The translations under genes and the position numbers were made by a program. The notes under the pieces were generated by a model. That model saw nothing but the letters and a program-made list of their open reading frames with translations, searched no databases and was not told the DNA's origin. A stretch of DNA of 64,000 nt from Pontederia crassipes (taxonomy: Eukaryota; Streptophyta; Magnoliopsida; Commelinales; Pontederiaceae): NCBI GenBank assembly GCA_030549335.1, contig CM060188.1, positions 65,230,696 through 65,294,695 on the forward strand, written 5' to 3'. Shown here piece by piece: positions 12,820 through 23,852 of the stretch. The number at the start of each line of letters is the position of its first letter. The stretch's first letter is position 1.

Positions 12820-12934
12820 TTAAATTTGTAAATGATGTTCAAATAAAATAAGTTTGGACGCTGAAGAGATATGGTGTTATGCATAATGTGGCAATGAAAA
12901 TACGAAAACTTTTGACCCTAAATTCCTAATTTTG

Positions 12935-12970
12935 CTTGAGGACAAGTAAATGTTTAAGTTTGGGAGAGTT
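12935..12970 (+). other. Polypurine-tract region of the LTR element
   Basis: TTGAGGACAAGTAAATG, then AAGTTTGGGAGAG followed by TTTGATGTGG. The same motif occurs in inverse orientation at 38518-38560, so the two large elements are related. It marks where the right LTR should start (about 12971). Confidence 0.5.
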
Positions 12971-14120
12971 TGATGTGGACATACTTTTCAACATGCATTT
13001 ACTCATGTTTTGATATGTTGTCATATTTGAACTCATGCTTTATTGTTGAAATGCAATTTTTATTATCTCTCCACATCTATCTTATGATAATCTACATTCC
13101 TGAGATATTATTACTTGTTTTGATTATTTTTTCATGCAGAAATCTCAGCCGATGACATATGAGGGAGTGCAGGAGTATGCCCTCACAGACACATGCACAG
13201 GGGGGGTACGTAAGAAAATACCCTCAACCCAAACACTTAAACAAATTTGAGAACAGATTATGCAAAGTCACACAGACAGTTGTCCTAAATAACAAGTAAA
13301 AAAAAAGGTGCTTTTTCACATCAACCTAGTAGATTCCTTGTATAAGAAGAAGAAAGCTTCTTCCACACCTTTACGAATAGACATGGACAAAATAGTTCTT
13401 AGAAAAGTTGGACAAGTGGCAAACGAAGGAAGACAGCTAAGAAGGACCACAAGTAGATTCATTTTTACTAAAAAAAACCGGACAGGTGGCAATATGAAGG
13501 ATGACAGCCCAAGAAGGACCACAAGAGCATATTCTTTGGCTAGAAAAGTGGGCAGAAAAGGATAAGAAAGTTGGTGAACTACAAGTCTATAAAAGGCACG
13601 AAGGTTGCCCATGAGAGGGGGTTCCCAATCTTCGAATTCATTCAACATTGCTACTGCTAGAAGACCGGATGAGGAGGCTGCGGCCAACAACCTCCCTTCT
13701 TCTTCTTTTCTTCCTTTTTCTCTTTCTTCTTTTTCATTTTTCTAGCCAGCTAGTGGTTGGGGATGTTGATCTTGAGATGATTATGTTTTCTTTTTACTTT
13801 CTTATTCTTCTCGCCCGTTAGACTATCGACTCTTTACTATTCTATTGAATAATGTTATGTTTCATTTTGTTTAAATCTGTTGAAATGATTCTGAGTGTTG
13901 ATTGAGCATTACAGCTTGTCTCGAATGCAATCCGAGAGGGAGTTCCAACTTGGACTTTTGTGGTTTCAATGTTTCTATGATGGTGTCTGATGGTCGTCAG
14001 TTCATACAAGGCTTGTTCTTCGATTCCCAGCCCGATAGGGATGTTTCGAAGTCTTGTATGCATGTTGAGAAATGGGATAGAGCTATAGTCTGTGATTTTG
14101 TAAAAAAAATTGCGATCACT
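12971..14120 (+). repeat. Right LTR, 3' truncated
   Basis: Matches the left LTR from about 13150 (GAGTATGCC...ACATGCA) through the TATA box at 13589-13597 to the GTCTCGAATGCAATCCGAGAG block near 13918. It then loses similarity about 170 bp before the SWIB stop codon. The U5 end and any target duplication are gone. Confidence 0.5.
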
Positions 14121-14286
14121 TTTGCATGAGCACATAAACAGAGCCCATTTTATACAACGAAGGCGTAAAGTCCACTGAGTTGTCGACGTCTTAAACCCAA
14201 AATAACCATGTGTTTAATTGCTTACACCAAACAGAAGTCGGGTCACAAACAAGAGTAAAAGATGGATGAAAGCTTAGGGTCAGTAC

Positions 14287-16662
14287 TTAATCAGATTTGA
14301 CAAAATGAGGAGAAAGTAGTTTCGCAATCTCCAGCATCTGCACTTTGTCTCTGCCCTCGAAAAGGACCCTCAGCTTATCATCACAGAAAATCTCCCTCTT
14401 ATTTGCTGGGTTCTGCACTTGCAAACTTAAACAATTAATAATTACCACCAAAAGAATCAACATTGGTCGAACTAATATGAAGGACCAGAACCAAAACCTT
14501 AACAAACTGTAAATAATAATAATAATAATAAACAAGAAAAGCTTGTTAGCGTGAACCATGATATCAGATCACAAGTTATCATTCAAATCTCCTATTATGC
14601 ACTTCTAATATTTCTAACTTTATCACATGATAAAACTGAACATTCTGCATCAGTGAGAATGCCATCATATAGGTTTCCATACTTCTTTTTTCCCTGTGTA
14701 CTGGAGTCGACAATTAACAGTGACTATAGGCATGTGAAGCCATCATTATATGGTGGCCTTCCCCTTGGCCTGTAGATGCATCGGCACTTTCCAAGAACAG
14801 GTTATGGTATTTGATCATCATCAGTGAGAGGTAATGTAACGTTTTATCTTCTATTTATCATTTCTGGCTCATTAAGCTGTCTTTATAGCTGAATAAAATT
14901 TACTTGCTTCCCTCGACTCAATAATTTTAGGCAAGTATCAAGTCCAAGGAAGAAATGCACATGGGATAAACAAGAGGGCATATACAATAAAGAAGAGAAT
15001 AACAATTATTTGGTTTTGGGATAACTGGAGTACATACTATCAAAGAAGAAATACAAAAATGAAGGAAAGGAATGCGGCGCAGCCATAGCATGAAACATTC
15101 AAGTCGAGAAAAAAAACAAGCAAATAGCTGAATCACTTCATCTCAAATGGCATCTGACTAGAATGATATACAAAGAACTGAGTAAATTAACTTCCCAAAT
15201 CTTGAGTATTAGACAAGTAGTACCAGATGCTTCAGAGCAACATCTAATAAAAATTCATTAAAAATTGAAAAAAGAAACAGGAAACATCGGTGGTGATCTT
15301 ATTTGAAGGAAATTAAGCAAGCAAAATGTAACAATATAATATAACCTTTTCCGAGGGTGATGCAATATAACAAGCAAACGTACATATAAAACTATTGCAC
15401 CAAGACATATCAAATGACATAAGCACTGCCTGAAGTCATGGAAGTACCAAGACACCCAAAAGATACAATGTCAGAACTCAAGCTAAAAGGAAGTGTAGTA
15501 TCAATTTACCAAGCAGCTGAGATAACCAGAATGAAACAAAATCCCTTTCTAAGCCAGTCAAACTAAAACCACACACACAGTCTACACTCCAACAAGCAAA
15601 CATGAGGTTCCAGAGTAATATTTGGTTAGTTGTCTCAGGATGAACTGAACGGACACCACAACAGTGCATTCCAATATTGAACAAGCAACTGGATAGAATA
15701 GCATTGGCTAGAAGAAAATGTCCTAGCCACCAATACAGACGTCATAATTTTCTTCCTAAGAAATATCCTTATGATCCCATAATGTTCATCAATGCTTTTA
15801 TGCATGTAACTTTCACTGGTGCTAGAAGCTTTCCCAGACATGTCACAACAAAAGTGTTCATAAAAGCCACTATCTCGGCCCATGCCATTCCCACAACAAA
15901 GGTTCTAAAATTAGATGAGACGCAACAATAAATGATTTCTTGCAAAAGCTCTGGGATCCAAAAAAAATAAAAATAAAAATAAAAAATCAAACTATGTAGG
16001 AATTTGAATTGATAAATTTCCACCGTTTTTTAACATGATCGAGACTAATATTTCATCACAGTGGAGCAACAACCAAAACCAGTAAGCAAAAAGATCAAAT
16101 CACAAAGGGCAAATGGGAACATCGTTTCCTCCATCTAATCCACAGCACTGGCGATCACAAAGACCCAGAACTTTAGACGGCACTCAAGGCGACATAATAA
16201 GTACCAAATGCTCGCAACCGGGAAAACTCGAAGACACCATGCCACAAACAAGGCAACCCTTATTGTCCTCCCACGAATCAAACGCTACTTCGTCTCCTCC
16301 AACATGTACTAAACAAAAAAAAAAAAAAGAAAGAAAACCTAATTTGCGCAATAGCGAAGAGGATGCGGGTGGTCGTGTTCGCAAACCTGGAGATCGTTGA
16401 GCTTGATGTGGTCCCAAATCTTCTTCACGGCCCCCGAGCGAGATATCTCGGGGACCCCTCCGAGGAACTCCTTCATCGCCCGGGAGACGGGGACCGGCTT
16501 CTGTATCCCGGCCATGTTCTTCGGCCTCGCCGCCGTCTCCTTGGCCTTCGCCTTGGCCGCTGCGGCCGACGACTTCGACGACGGGGGGGCCTTCGCCGTT
16601 TTGGTCCCGGCCGCCTTCGCCGCCGCCATCAGAGCTCTGCAACCGCCAAAAACCCTAGACAT
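14287..16662 (-). CDS. SWIB/MDM2-domain protein
   Basis: Two exons on the minus strand, 16662-16387 and 14412-14287, GT-AG, phase 0, giving 133 aa. Residues 1-50 are Ala/Lys-rich (repeated AAAKAK, basic), as in organelle- or nucleus-targeted small plant SWIB proteins. Residues about 51-131 form one SWIB domain (VPVSRAMKEFLGG, AVKKIWDHIKLNDLQ, then NPANKREIFCDDKLRVLF and MLEIAKLLSPHF). The intron falls in the usual place inside the domain, after DLQ. Stand-alone SWIB proteins are linked to chromatin remodelling or organellar nucleoid DNA; which one applies here cannot be settled. Met12 is an alternative start. The 1974-bp intron holds no other gene. Exon 1 is very GC-rich compared with exon 2. 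Confidence 0.92.
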
Positions 16663-16786
16663 GGCTTCCGACTTCCGACCTCAGTCTCTCTCTTTCCCCC
16701 AGACGACGTAATCGAGGCGAAGGGGGCGGGACGAGGGCTTTAAGTTTAGAATACTGCAGACAGCAATAAGAAAGGTTCCAAGGGTT

Positions 16787-16806
16787 CAATGGGCTTTATA
16801 TATATG
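16787..16806 (-). promoter_or_regulatory. SWIB gene promoter elements
   Basis: TGGGCT (site II type) at 16790-16795 and a TATATATA stretch at 16797-16805 lie 125-145 bp upstream of the ATG on the minus strand. Confidence 0.4.
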
Positions 16807-16809
16807 GTA

Positions 16810-17311
16810 TGGAATTGAACTCCGTGACGCCCGTTGTGGTGTAAGTTTAAAAAAAAAGAAAAATTGAAAGAGAATGGAGCACAAGCGAAGTTAATTTGCG
16901 ATTGTTACGGAGAGAGGGGCCGAGGCCGAGCGGTAACCGATCTTTTTTAAGTTTAAGGAAAGTCGAATTCATGTAAATTATAGTCTAATGTTTATGAATG
17001 AATGTTAACAAGATAGAACTTAATTTTTGAAATGGACATCATTAATGTTATTATACTGAAAAAAAATGAAAGAGAAACATCCTTGCAGGCAATCAGTTGA
17101 GAGAACCGAAAGGTCTTCTCCTTTTTTTTTAAAAAAAAATAAATAATCAATTGGCCTGCTCGAACTTGTAAGTTTTACGAATTATAGAAAAAAATTTCAA
17201 AATTTTCTATTTGGCATTCTCTAAATTTGTGAAAAGAAAGTTTCACGAATATAAAAAGGGTTTTAATATGTAATAGGTAGAATAGAATCGGCATACGCCT
17301 ATTAATTGTTA
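16810..17311. other. Intergenic, nothing recognised
   Basis: AT-rich with short purine runs and no supported feature, between the SWIB promoter and the first Mutator-like element. Confidence 0.5.
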
Positions 17312-17499
17312 TTGAATTTAAGGTTATTTTCATACACCATCCTTAAATTATCACGATTTTTCATATCTAATCTTAAATTACGAACTTATTTCTTTGGCTC
17401 CCTAAACTATCACAATTTTTTCAATTTGATCCCTCCATCAACTTCTGTTAACTTTTTCGTTAAATTTGTTATGAAAAGTCGCCATCAATAAAACATAGG

Positions 17500-17868
17500 T
17501 TCACACCTCCCTCGACTGGTGATGGCGCGAGTAGGAGGAAGGAGGGGGAACGTCGCCAACGGCCGCCCCACTACCGGTGCGCACGGGGGCACAACTCCCT
17601 TGTTGCCGGCACGCGTAGGAGGGGTGACCCCCCGCTGCCGGCACGCACAGGGGGCGGACCCTCCCTGCTGTCGGCGCGCAGCAGGGGGGCGACCCCCCCC
17701 CCCCCTCCGTCGACGTGCGTAAGGGGGTCCCCCCCTGCCCGACGCAACAGAGGGGCGACACCCACTGCCGACGCCCGAAGGGGGGCGCCCCCTGCTTTCG
17801 GCGCACGTCCTAGGGTGCGACACCCCATTGCCGGTGCGCGCACAAGGGTCGCCCCCCTTCGGCGCGCG
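17500..17868. repeat. GC-rich imperfect minisatellite core of the Mutator-like element
   Basis: Repeats of GGGGCGACCCCC...TGCCGGCGCGCGCAGG with a period near 40-50 bp, each half self-complementary. Long frames on both strands here come from the absence of AT-rich stops. Similar G/C-run cores occur in the other two copies. Confidence 0.55.
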
Positions 17869-18496
17869 TGTCACAGGGCATTTTTCTGTGACATGAAGCG
17901 TAAAGCCTCGCGATTCAACTTATAGCTCTCGGCCACTCAAAGCCGAACCATGGAACATATGCAACCGTCCCACACTGTGTAATGTTGCGAAATACATAAG
18001 GCATTTATCTTGTAAGGCTATCCTTATGAATGGTCAAGTATGTGGCGATACCCCGTAGGGTACGTCTTTTACATCTTCCATATCTAATAAGACTCTTATA
18101 TCTACGGTACACTGGGAGGAATTTATTAGTGTCTTTCGAGGCCCAGATGTATGTTATGTTTCATCATATTTAATGCAAGCAAGCTTTCCTTAATTATAGT
18201 GTCATGGTCTCAAGCATAGGATGACAACCCACATCGGTGTCCCTTTCAGCATCCCGTGGTTACTCGGCTATCCCTTCGGACTTTAAACGTTCAAGCGTCG
18301 CAACGCGCTAATGCCACAGACCTATTACGAGTACTCCAACACTCTGGTCATGTCCGTGATCGAATGTTTATAAGAGTAACTCTCGGCATAGTCGTCTTGA
18401 TCATAAATCTTCTGTTGCTACTCAAAATAATCTTGGCTAGATGTCTATCCTCCTAGTCACCGCAGAGATCTAGTATCCGAGAATGATCCCGTGATA
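17869..18496 (+). repeat. Left LTR of the nested element
   Basis: Begins TGTCACAG. It shares with the right LTR the blocks GACATGAAGCG(T/C)AAAGCC, CAACTTATAGCTCTCG and ACTCTCGGCATAGTC. The end is inferred from the PBS at 18499, although the last shared block stops near 18443. Confidence 0.6.
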
Positions 18497-18498
18497 AG

Positions 18499-18510
18499 TG
18501 GTATCAGGGC
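18499..18510 (+). other. Primer-binding site of the nested element
   Basis: TGGTATCAGGGC, 11 of 12 bases matching the initiator tRNA-Met complement. Confidence 0.6.
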
Positions 18511-19611
18511 AGTTCATCCTGCTCGGATTACCTAGTGACGATGATTCGTTTGTGTCGTCGTGACATGACCTGACGTAGGAAAAGTGGTTAGCTAAAAAAT
18601 TTCATTGTGCCCAGGCACACTAGTACCATGGTCTTTGATCATGGATGCCAACGAGAAATGCGTGACAAGCTTCCTCGCTGCAGGTCCACTCATGCCCCGC
18701 AGCAAGTTTCTCGTACACTCGTGTCGTGTCAAGCAATGTCCGTCATGCACTATGATGGCGGATTGATCGCCCCGCCTATCCTGGATGGTTATGCATCGTT
18801 CACTCATGCATATCAACCACTCGTGAACAACCTGATGCTAGTCGGTATTCTATGACGTCGCATCGCACGGCCAGTCATGTAATGTGAAGCACACAACCGC
18901 TCCACAAGAGAAGTTGGCTCAAGGTTAAGCATCAAGATCCATTGTTCCTTTCAGGTAAGGAATATCATTCTTTCGGTTATGCCTCCAGCATCGCCTGCCA
19001 TGTCAAGATAGCTTCTACAAATGGGGCAAAGCATTGATTACTTACAAACACTTGAGGACGAGCTGCTAGTCTTGCCTGTCTCATCAAGTGTCATCCCGCA
19101 AGTGACGTAATATCACCCATCAAGGGTTGGGACGAACCTGCTACATGCCAACACATATCGACGACTCAACCCAATGACCAATTTGGCAAATGGTTTGAGC
19201 GTCGAGCATTTGACAAATCTTGGCATGCTGTTATCAATCGTTCCGCCGCCAACTGAAGGAAGGAGTGTCCTTTCCTCTCGGCCAGCGTCTCGAGTAATCA
19301 AATTGGCCTCCAAGAATCGAAGTCCAAAGGTTTCGAAGGATAAACTAACGATGCCGCCCTTCGAATGGAGATGGAGTGAAGTTGGAAGCTCGTGCCATGA
19401 GTTCACCAACCACAATCCGCTTTTCGATTCTCAGAATAAGAAGGCTTCCAAGCCATGCAAGAAATTCTCTCTTGTTTCTTTCTCTCCGAGTCGCGAGCTT
19501 GTTGTAGTCGCTCCTAAAGGGAGAACCTTGCTGCTTATTTGCTATATCTCCGCATCCTTGCACGGCTCGCTCGTTCTTCCGCTTCTCCCCTCCCCCTCCC
19601 CCAAGTCCATA

Positions 19612-19683
19612 TGGAGTATAGCCAAGTGGTGAGGCATCGGTTTTTGGTACCGACATGCAAAGGTTCGAATCCTTTTACTCCAA
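19612..19683 (+). tRNA. trnQ-UUG: tRNA-Gln (UUG), plant mitochondrial type, inside a retrotransposon
   Basis: A full cloverleaf can be drawn. The 7-bp acceptor stem TGGAGTA/TACTCCA is perfect. The D arm is GCC...GGC. The anticodon stem TCGGT/ACCGA is perfect, with loop TTTTGGT giving anticodon UUG. The T arm is AAAGG, TTCGAAT, CCTTT, and the discriminator base is A. From memory the sequence is close to the native mitochondrial trnQ of plants and clearly less like the plastid gene. It lies in the interior of a nuclear LTR element, so it is an organelle-derived copy; expression is doubtful. Flanking DNA from about 19430 to 19690 may be part of the same mitochondrial segment. Confidence 0.75.
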
Positions 19684-21300
19684 ATTATGAACACCCGATC
19701 GGATCTATCAAGAACAAGCTGACGGAAGTGGCTCGAGCTAGGGATAATGGATTCATGAGCATCCCCATGGATCAGTGAAGATCCAGAATGACTACTCTTT
19801 CACGAGGGTCAGTCGCCCGGTGGACAAGTATGTCAAATGTGCATAATTTTCGTCGACAAGCACAATGACATCACTTCATCCAGATTACGAGGGGATGAGT
19901 ATCAAAGGTGCATCCTCTTCATGAACGAGCACAATCGCCCCGTCCATACCCAAAGATATTGTCGAAGCTTTAAAGGATGTTCTAGGATCGAAAGAAGGTA
20001 TATCCCTAGAATCTTGCAAGATGTGGCAAACATGGATCCCATTGAGACATAGAACGGAGGCAAGATGGTAGTTCATTAGTTATACAAATCCTGACAACTC
20101 GGGATCGAAGGTCAAGATCGCATTGTTCAACATTAGCTAGAAGGGCATGTGTTCCCAAGTGGATGAAGACTCAACATTGGTGCTCTTCAAACAGAGGGTT
20201 GAAGCTTTGAATTAGGATGGAGTTGGAATGACGGGATTGCCCAACCTTCGCTCGCTAGTCACTACTACGAAGTCTTTGTGCCAAGACAAGTGCTATACCA
20301 CCAAAGCCTTTGGGCAAGGGCAATGGTGGGGGAGAGAATTCAAGTCATAAAGAGGAAGCTATTATGCCAAAGACAAAAACAAAGCCTATCGAAGCAAGGA
20401 GGATTGAATTGAACCATAAGCAAATGTGGGGAGACTCTCGTCGCTCACTATAGAGACTTAGAATGGACAAGGTATATATTGCTATATCAAGGAACCTTGT
20501 TCCATCCCAAGGCCGTTGAAACATCAAATGACCACCAAGGGCAAGGTGGTCTTTTGTTCTTCATTCGATGGATGGTGGACTCTACGTTGCAACCACTTGC
20601 AACATACAGACATTGAGTCAAACCCACAAAACATCCTGAAGCATTCATGGGAAGACTCTTGTCGCTCACTGAAGCACCCAAAGAAGATAGGTTACAAATG
20701 TTGGCATCAAAGGACTTGTGCTATTTCAAGCCATCGAAATACCAAAACGACCATGGTGAGATGGTCTTGGATTCTGCATTCGACGAAAGGAAGACCTTAT
20801 GTCGCAGCCACCTGCAACATATGGGCATTGAGTCAAGTCATGCAGGTCAAGTGACGTGAATATTCAACGTGTTCTATCTTGACCCTAAAACAACTCTTTT
20901 CCCGAGTTATTCCTGAAGGCATACAAGAGTTATTTCACCTCAAGGAGCCAAATCAAACAAGTTGACACTACGAAAATCTAGAGAAGCCGAAGCCAATAGA
21001 GACTTGATGGATGGATAGTTTCTTGATAAAGTCAAACCGCAGAAGACAGACTCCATTGGCACTGCACAAGTGATGATCCCGAATTGGATGATAAATCAAT
21101 AAGTGAAACATGCCTGAGGGAGGAGTCCTCAGTGAGTCATAGGGAGCGAACCGTCCTGGCGTTGCGTGATGCTGATGAATTAGAAGTCAAGGCAAAGAAG
21201 GCGAAATCCAACTAGACATGCGAAGTTAAGACTGAAGACGAAGACCCCGAAGAAGTCCGGACAACGGCGTCGGGGCACCGCCGAATTTGGTGGGGGAGAA

Positions 21301-21507
21301 TGTCACAGGACATTTTTTCATGACATGAAGCGCAAAGCCTTATGGCACAAGTACCGCTCAACTTATAGCTCTCGATCGCTCAGCGTCGAACTATGGAACA
21401 TACGCCAGCTGCCCTGCTCAACCTATTGAATCCCTATAAGAGCGACTCTCGGCATAGTCATCTCGGTCATAAATCTTTTGCTGCAACTCAAAACATGCTT
21501 GGCTACA
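21301..21507 (+). repeat. Right LTR of the nested element, internally deleted
   Basis: Starts TGTCACAGGACATTTTTTC directly after the purine tract. It jumps from CGAACTATGGAACATACG to the TATAAGAGCGACTCTCGGC block, skipping about 380 bp present in the left LTR, and ends GGCTACA. Confidence 0.6.
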
Positions 21508-21806
21508 GGCGCATGGCACTGTCCACACTGGCTTGGGCGACGACAGCAAAGTCCTGGAGAAGGGAGTCAGCGTCGGGAAATAGTGTTTTTTATTTTAAAT
21601 TTTTAAATATTAGAAGAGATGAGAGAGGGGATATTTTCGATATTTCATAAATAGAAAAAATCGATTTTAACAAAAAAGTTAACAGAATTGGACGAAAGAA
21701 TCAAATTATAAAAATCACGCTAATTTAAGTACAAAAAAAATAAGTTCGTAGTTTGAGGTTATATGTGAAAAATTATGATAGTTTATGGAAATAATTCTTG
21801 AATTTA

Positions 21807-22238
21807 TAATGGAATGATATCCTTCATCACAAATTTAATGACCTTTTAAAAGAGTAGAACAATTATCTTTTCATATTAGTTATTGTTTACATGATTAATA
21901 GAGAAAAATGAAAAGGAAACAATTAAAATTGGATCAGAAGGACCACGCAGTATTTGAAAGATAAAGGATACTTTTTATTATAAAATAACTTGAAGGATTG
22001 TATAAGGAGAACTATTAAAATTGAGAAAGGGTTTAGCTAAAAGGTTTCTCTCTTTACTTTTCCCTTCAGACTTGTGAAAATAATTGTAATCCTATAAATC
22101 TCGCGCTCTATAAAAAAAAAGGTTGCCAACATAAATTAATTACCGTTTGGAGGAGAAATAAAATAAATTTTGGTTCAATAATAATACAATAATAATTGCC
22201 TTTTGGTTATCACTTAAAAATTTGACGGTGATATTGTA
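21807..22238. other. Intergenic, nothing recognised
   Basis: AT-rich spacer between the Mutator-like and hAT-like elements, with no supported feature. Confidence 0.5.
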
Positions 22239-22246
22239 CTAGTAAC

Positions 22247-23162
22247 CAATGTTATTAAAACCGGACCAGCCATCCGACCGGACGACCAACTGGGTCGTGG
22301 TTGGACCGATTTGATCGGATTCAATCGGGTTCAACCGAATTTTATTAAATTAATATATTTTAAAAATAATTATATATATAATAAATATTACATAATATTT
22401 ATAATTCATAATAAAATATAATAAATAAATATTCAATTAAATATTAATATTCATAAAAAGAGTTTGATTTTTATTATTATTAATATAGTATATTAATTCT
22501 TTTATTTTATTCTTCAATACTATTTTAAGGTGATAATATATTAATTAATTTTGACATATATCACTCTCGTGTTTATTTTATTTCTTTACTTTCATTTTAA
22601 TATTTCTATTTTTTTATTTCCATTAATTTCTCTCTCCCCATTAATTCCCATATTTATTTACTTTTTTATAATAAAAATATATTAGAAATTTTAATATTCA
22701 TAAAAAACTTTAAATTATTATTATTGATATACTATATTAATTCTTTTATTTTATTCTTTGATACTATTTTGTGATGATAATAAATTAATTTAATTTAATT
22801 TTTCATACATCACACTTACTTCCTTTTATTTTCTTCTCTATTTTCATTTTAATACTTTCCTTTTTTATTTCCATTAATTCCTCTCCAATACTAATTTTCC
22901 CACATTTATTTCCTTTTAAATTTTTACCAAGTCTAATTCAAATACTTTCTCATTTTTACCTTCCTTTCTAACTTTTTATTTCTTTTTTTTCACTTTAAAT
23001 GTTGAACCGAGTTTTTCTGATTTAGTGGTTGAACCGGTTTTTATCGATTGAACTGGTTTTTGACTGATTCAACTTCAATTCCATTTTTTATATTAATTCA
23101 AATCGGACCAACAACTGATTCGTGATTGAACCAGCCGGTCCGATCCGATTTTAATAACCATG
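22247..23162. mobile_element. hAT-like non-autonomous element (916 bp)
   Basis: The ends are CAATGTTATTAAAACCGG on the left and, reverse-complemented, CATGGTTATTAAAATCGG on the right, continuing as a GC-richer inverted repeat (GGACC, CCGG, GTTGAACC motifs). An exact 8-bp target duplication, CTAGTAAC, lies at 22239-22246 and 23163-23170. An 8-bp duplication and CA...TG ends fit the hAT superfamily. The interior is AT-rich with two diverged copies of a TATTAATTCTTTTATTTTATT block (about 22490 and 22735) and no transposase. Confidence 0.75.
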
Positions 23163-23170
23163 CTAGTAAC

Positions 23171-23852
23171 ACAACATATACGAAATTCAGTTGTTTTCGC
23201 CGTAATATTAGAAGATGTGCACCTTTTGTACATTTTCGTCTGTTGTGAAAAAAGCTCAACATTAAATTGTGAAAATGTAAGATGAATAAGATGTGATTCT
23301 TTCTTGTCGAGCTTTCCATTTTTATTTTACGGGCGTTTGTTTGGGGATAAATGACAGTATCATCATATTCTGAAAACATGAAATAAAATTATTTTGAGAA
23401 AAGATATTCTTCTAAAAGAATAATTTTTAATCACATATCATTATATCATAATTTTTATTTTTTATAATAAGGATTATTGACTATTATAATAAAATATTTT
23501 ACCTATAAAATATTATAAATTTATTTATTTTAATAAAAATGCATTCACTGTTTTAGGTATATAATATTCTATCGTTTACGCCCCTTAAAATTCAAATATC
23601 ATAATCTGATGTGTGTGCTAAGTTCAAATATTATATCAATAAAAAAAATGTTCTTAAACTATTTGACTACGCATTATGATTCGAACATAATTTTCTTTGA
23701 GTTAAAAGAATAACATGATATGAAAGGCTTAGCAAATTGTCTCCAAATTTGGTTCAGAAATATTATGTTTCATGGATTCTATAACAGCAGAAACGAAATG
23801 ACCTCTCATATTATACAAACACATTGCTAAAAAGAATGTTACAAAATCAAAT
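23171..23852. other. Intergenic DNA and probable 3' UTR of the CIR gene
   Basis: AT-rich, no gene. The part nearest 23852 should be the 3' UTR of the minus-strand CIR gene. Confidence 0.5.

Larger units (their letters stand above)
6960..14120 (+). mobile_element. Decayed large non-autonomous Ty3-type LTR retrotransposon
   Basis: Two related blocks, near 6960-8876 and 12971-14120, share long stretches (for example 7290-7465 against 13575-13755, with the TATA box CTATAAAAG in both), so they are the two LTRs. Just inside the left one is a tRNA-Asp-type primer-binding site (8883-8900), and just before the right one is a purine-rich tract after a GAGGACAAGTAAATG motif (12935-12970). This layout is typical of the Athila/Tat side of the Ty3 family. 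No protease, reverse transcriptase or integrase is visible, so it is non-autonomous. The right LTR is truncated next to the SWIB gene's 3' end, and an RTE-derived piece has inserted at 12569-12819. Confidence 0.6.
17869..21507 (+). mobile_element. Non-autonomous LTR retrotransposon nested in the Mutator-like element
   Basis: Starts TGTCACAGGGCATTTTTCTG. The same sequence recurs at 21301, right after the polypurine tract GGTGGGGGAGAA. Left LTR is about 17869-18496. Right LTR is 21301-21507, ends ...GGCTACA, and lacks about 380 bp internally relative to the left. The PBS TGGTATCAGGGC (18499-18510, one mismatch to initiator tRNA-Met complement) follows the left LTR. Flanks GCGCG and GCGCA may be the remains of a 5-bp duplication. 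The interior shows no recognisable gag or pol, only short broken frames, but includes a mitochondrial-type tRNA gene. Confidence 0.7.
17321..21797. mobile_element. Mutator-like element copy A (4477 bp), with nested LTR element
   Basis: Terminal inverted repeats of about 160-200 bp: the left end (AGGTTATTTTCATACACC...) matches the reverse complement of the right end (...TTTATGGAAATAATTC), including CTAAATTATCACGATTTTTC-like and AAATTACGAACTTATT blocks. A perfect 9-bp target duplication, TTGAATTTA, lies at 17312-17320 and 21798-21806; 9 bp is diagnostic for the Mutator superfamily. There is no transposase, so it is non-autonomous. Two relatives are in this window (34295-35128, 52063-53663). Inside are a GC-rich core (17500-17868) and an inserted LTR retrotransposon (17869-21507). 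Confidence 0.85.

Noticed and set aside
16363..16743. Plus-strand frames opposite the SWIB first exon
   Set aside because: Antisense shadows of a GC-rich exon; the minus-strand SWIB frame joins exon 2 cleanly.
17485..17874. Several GC-rich frames on both strands
   Set aside because: They overlap on both strands inside the minisatellite core of a Mutator-like element, with Gly/Pro/Arg/Ala composition only.
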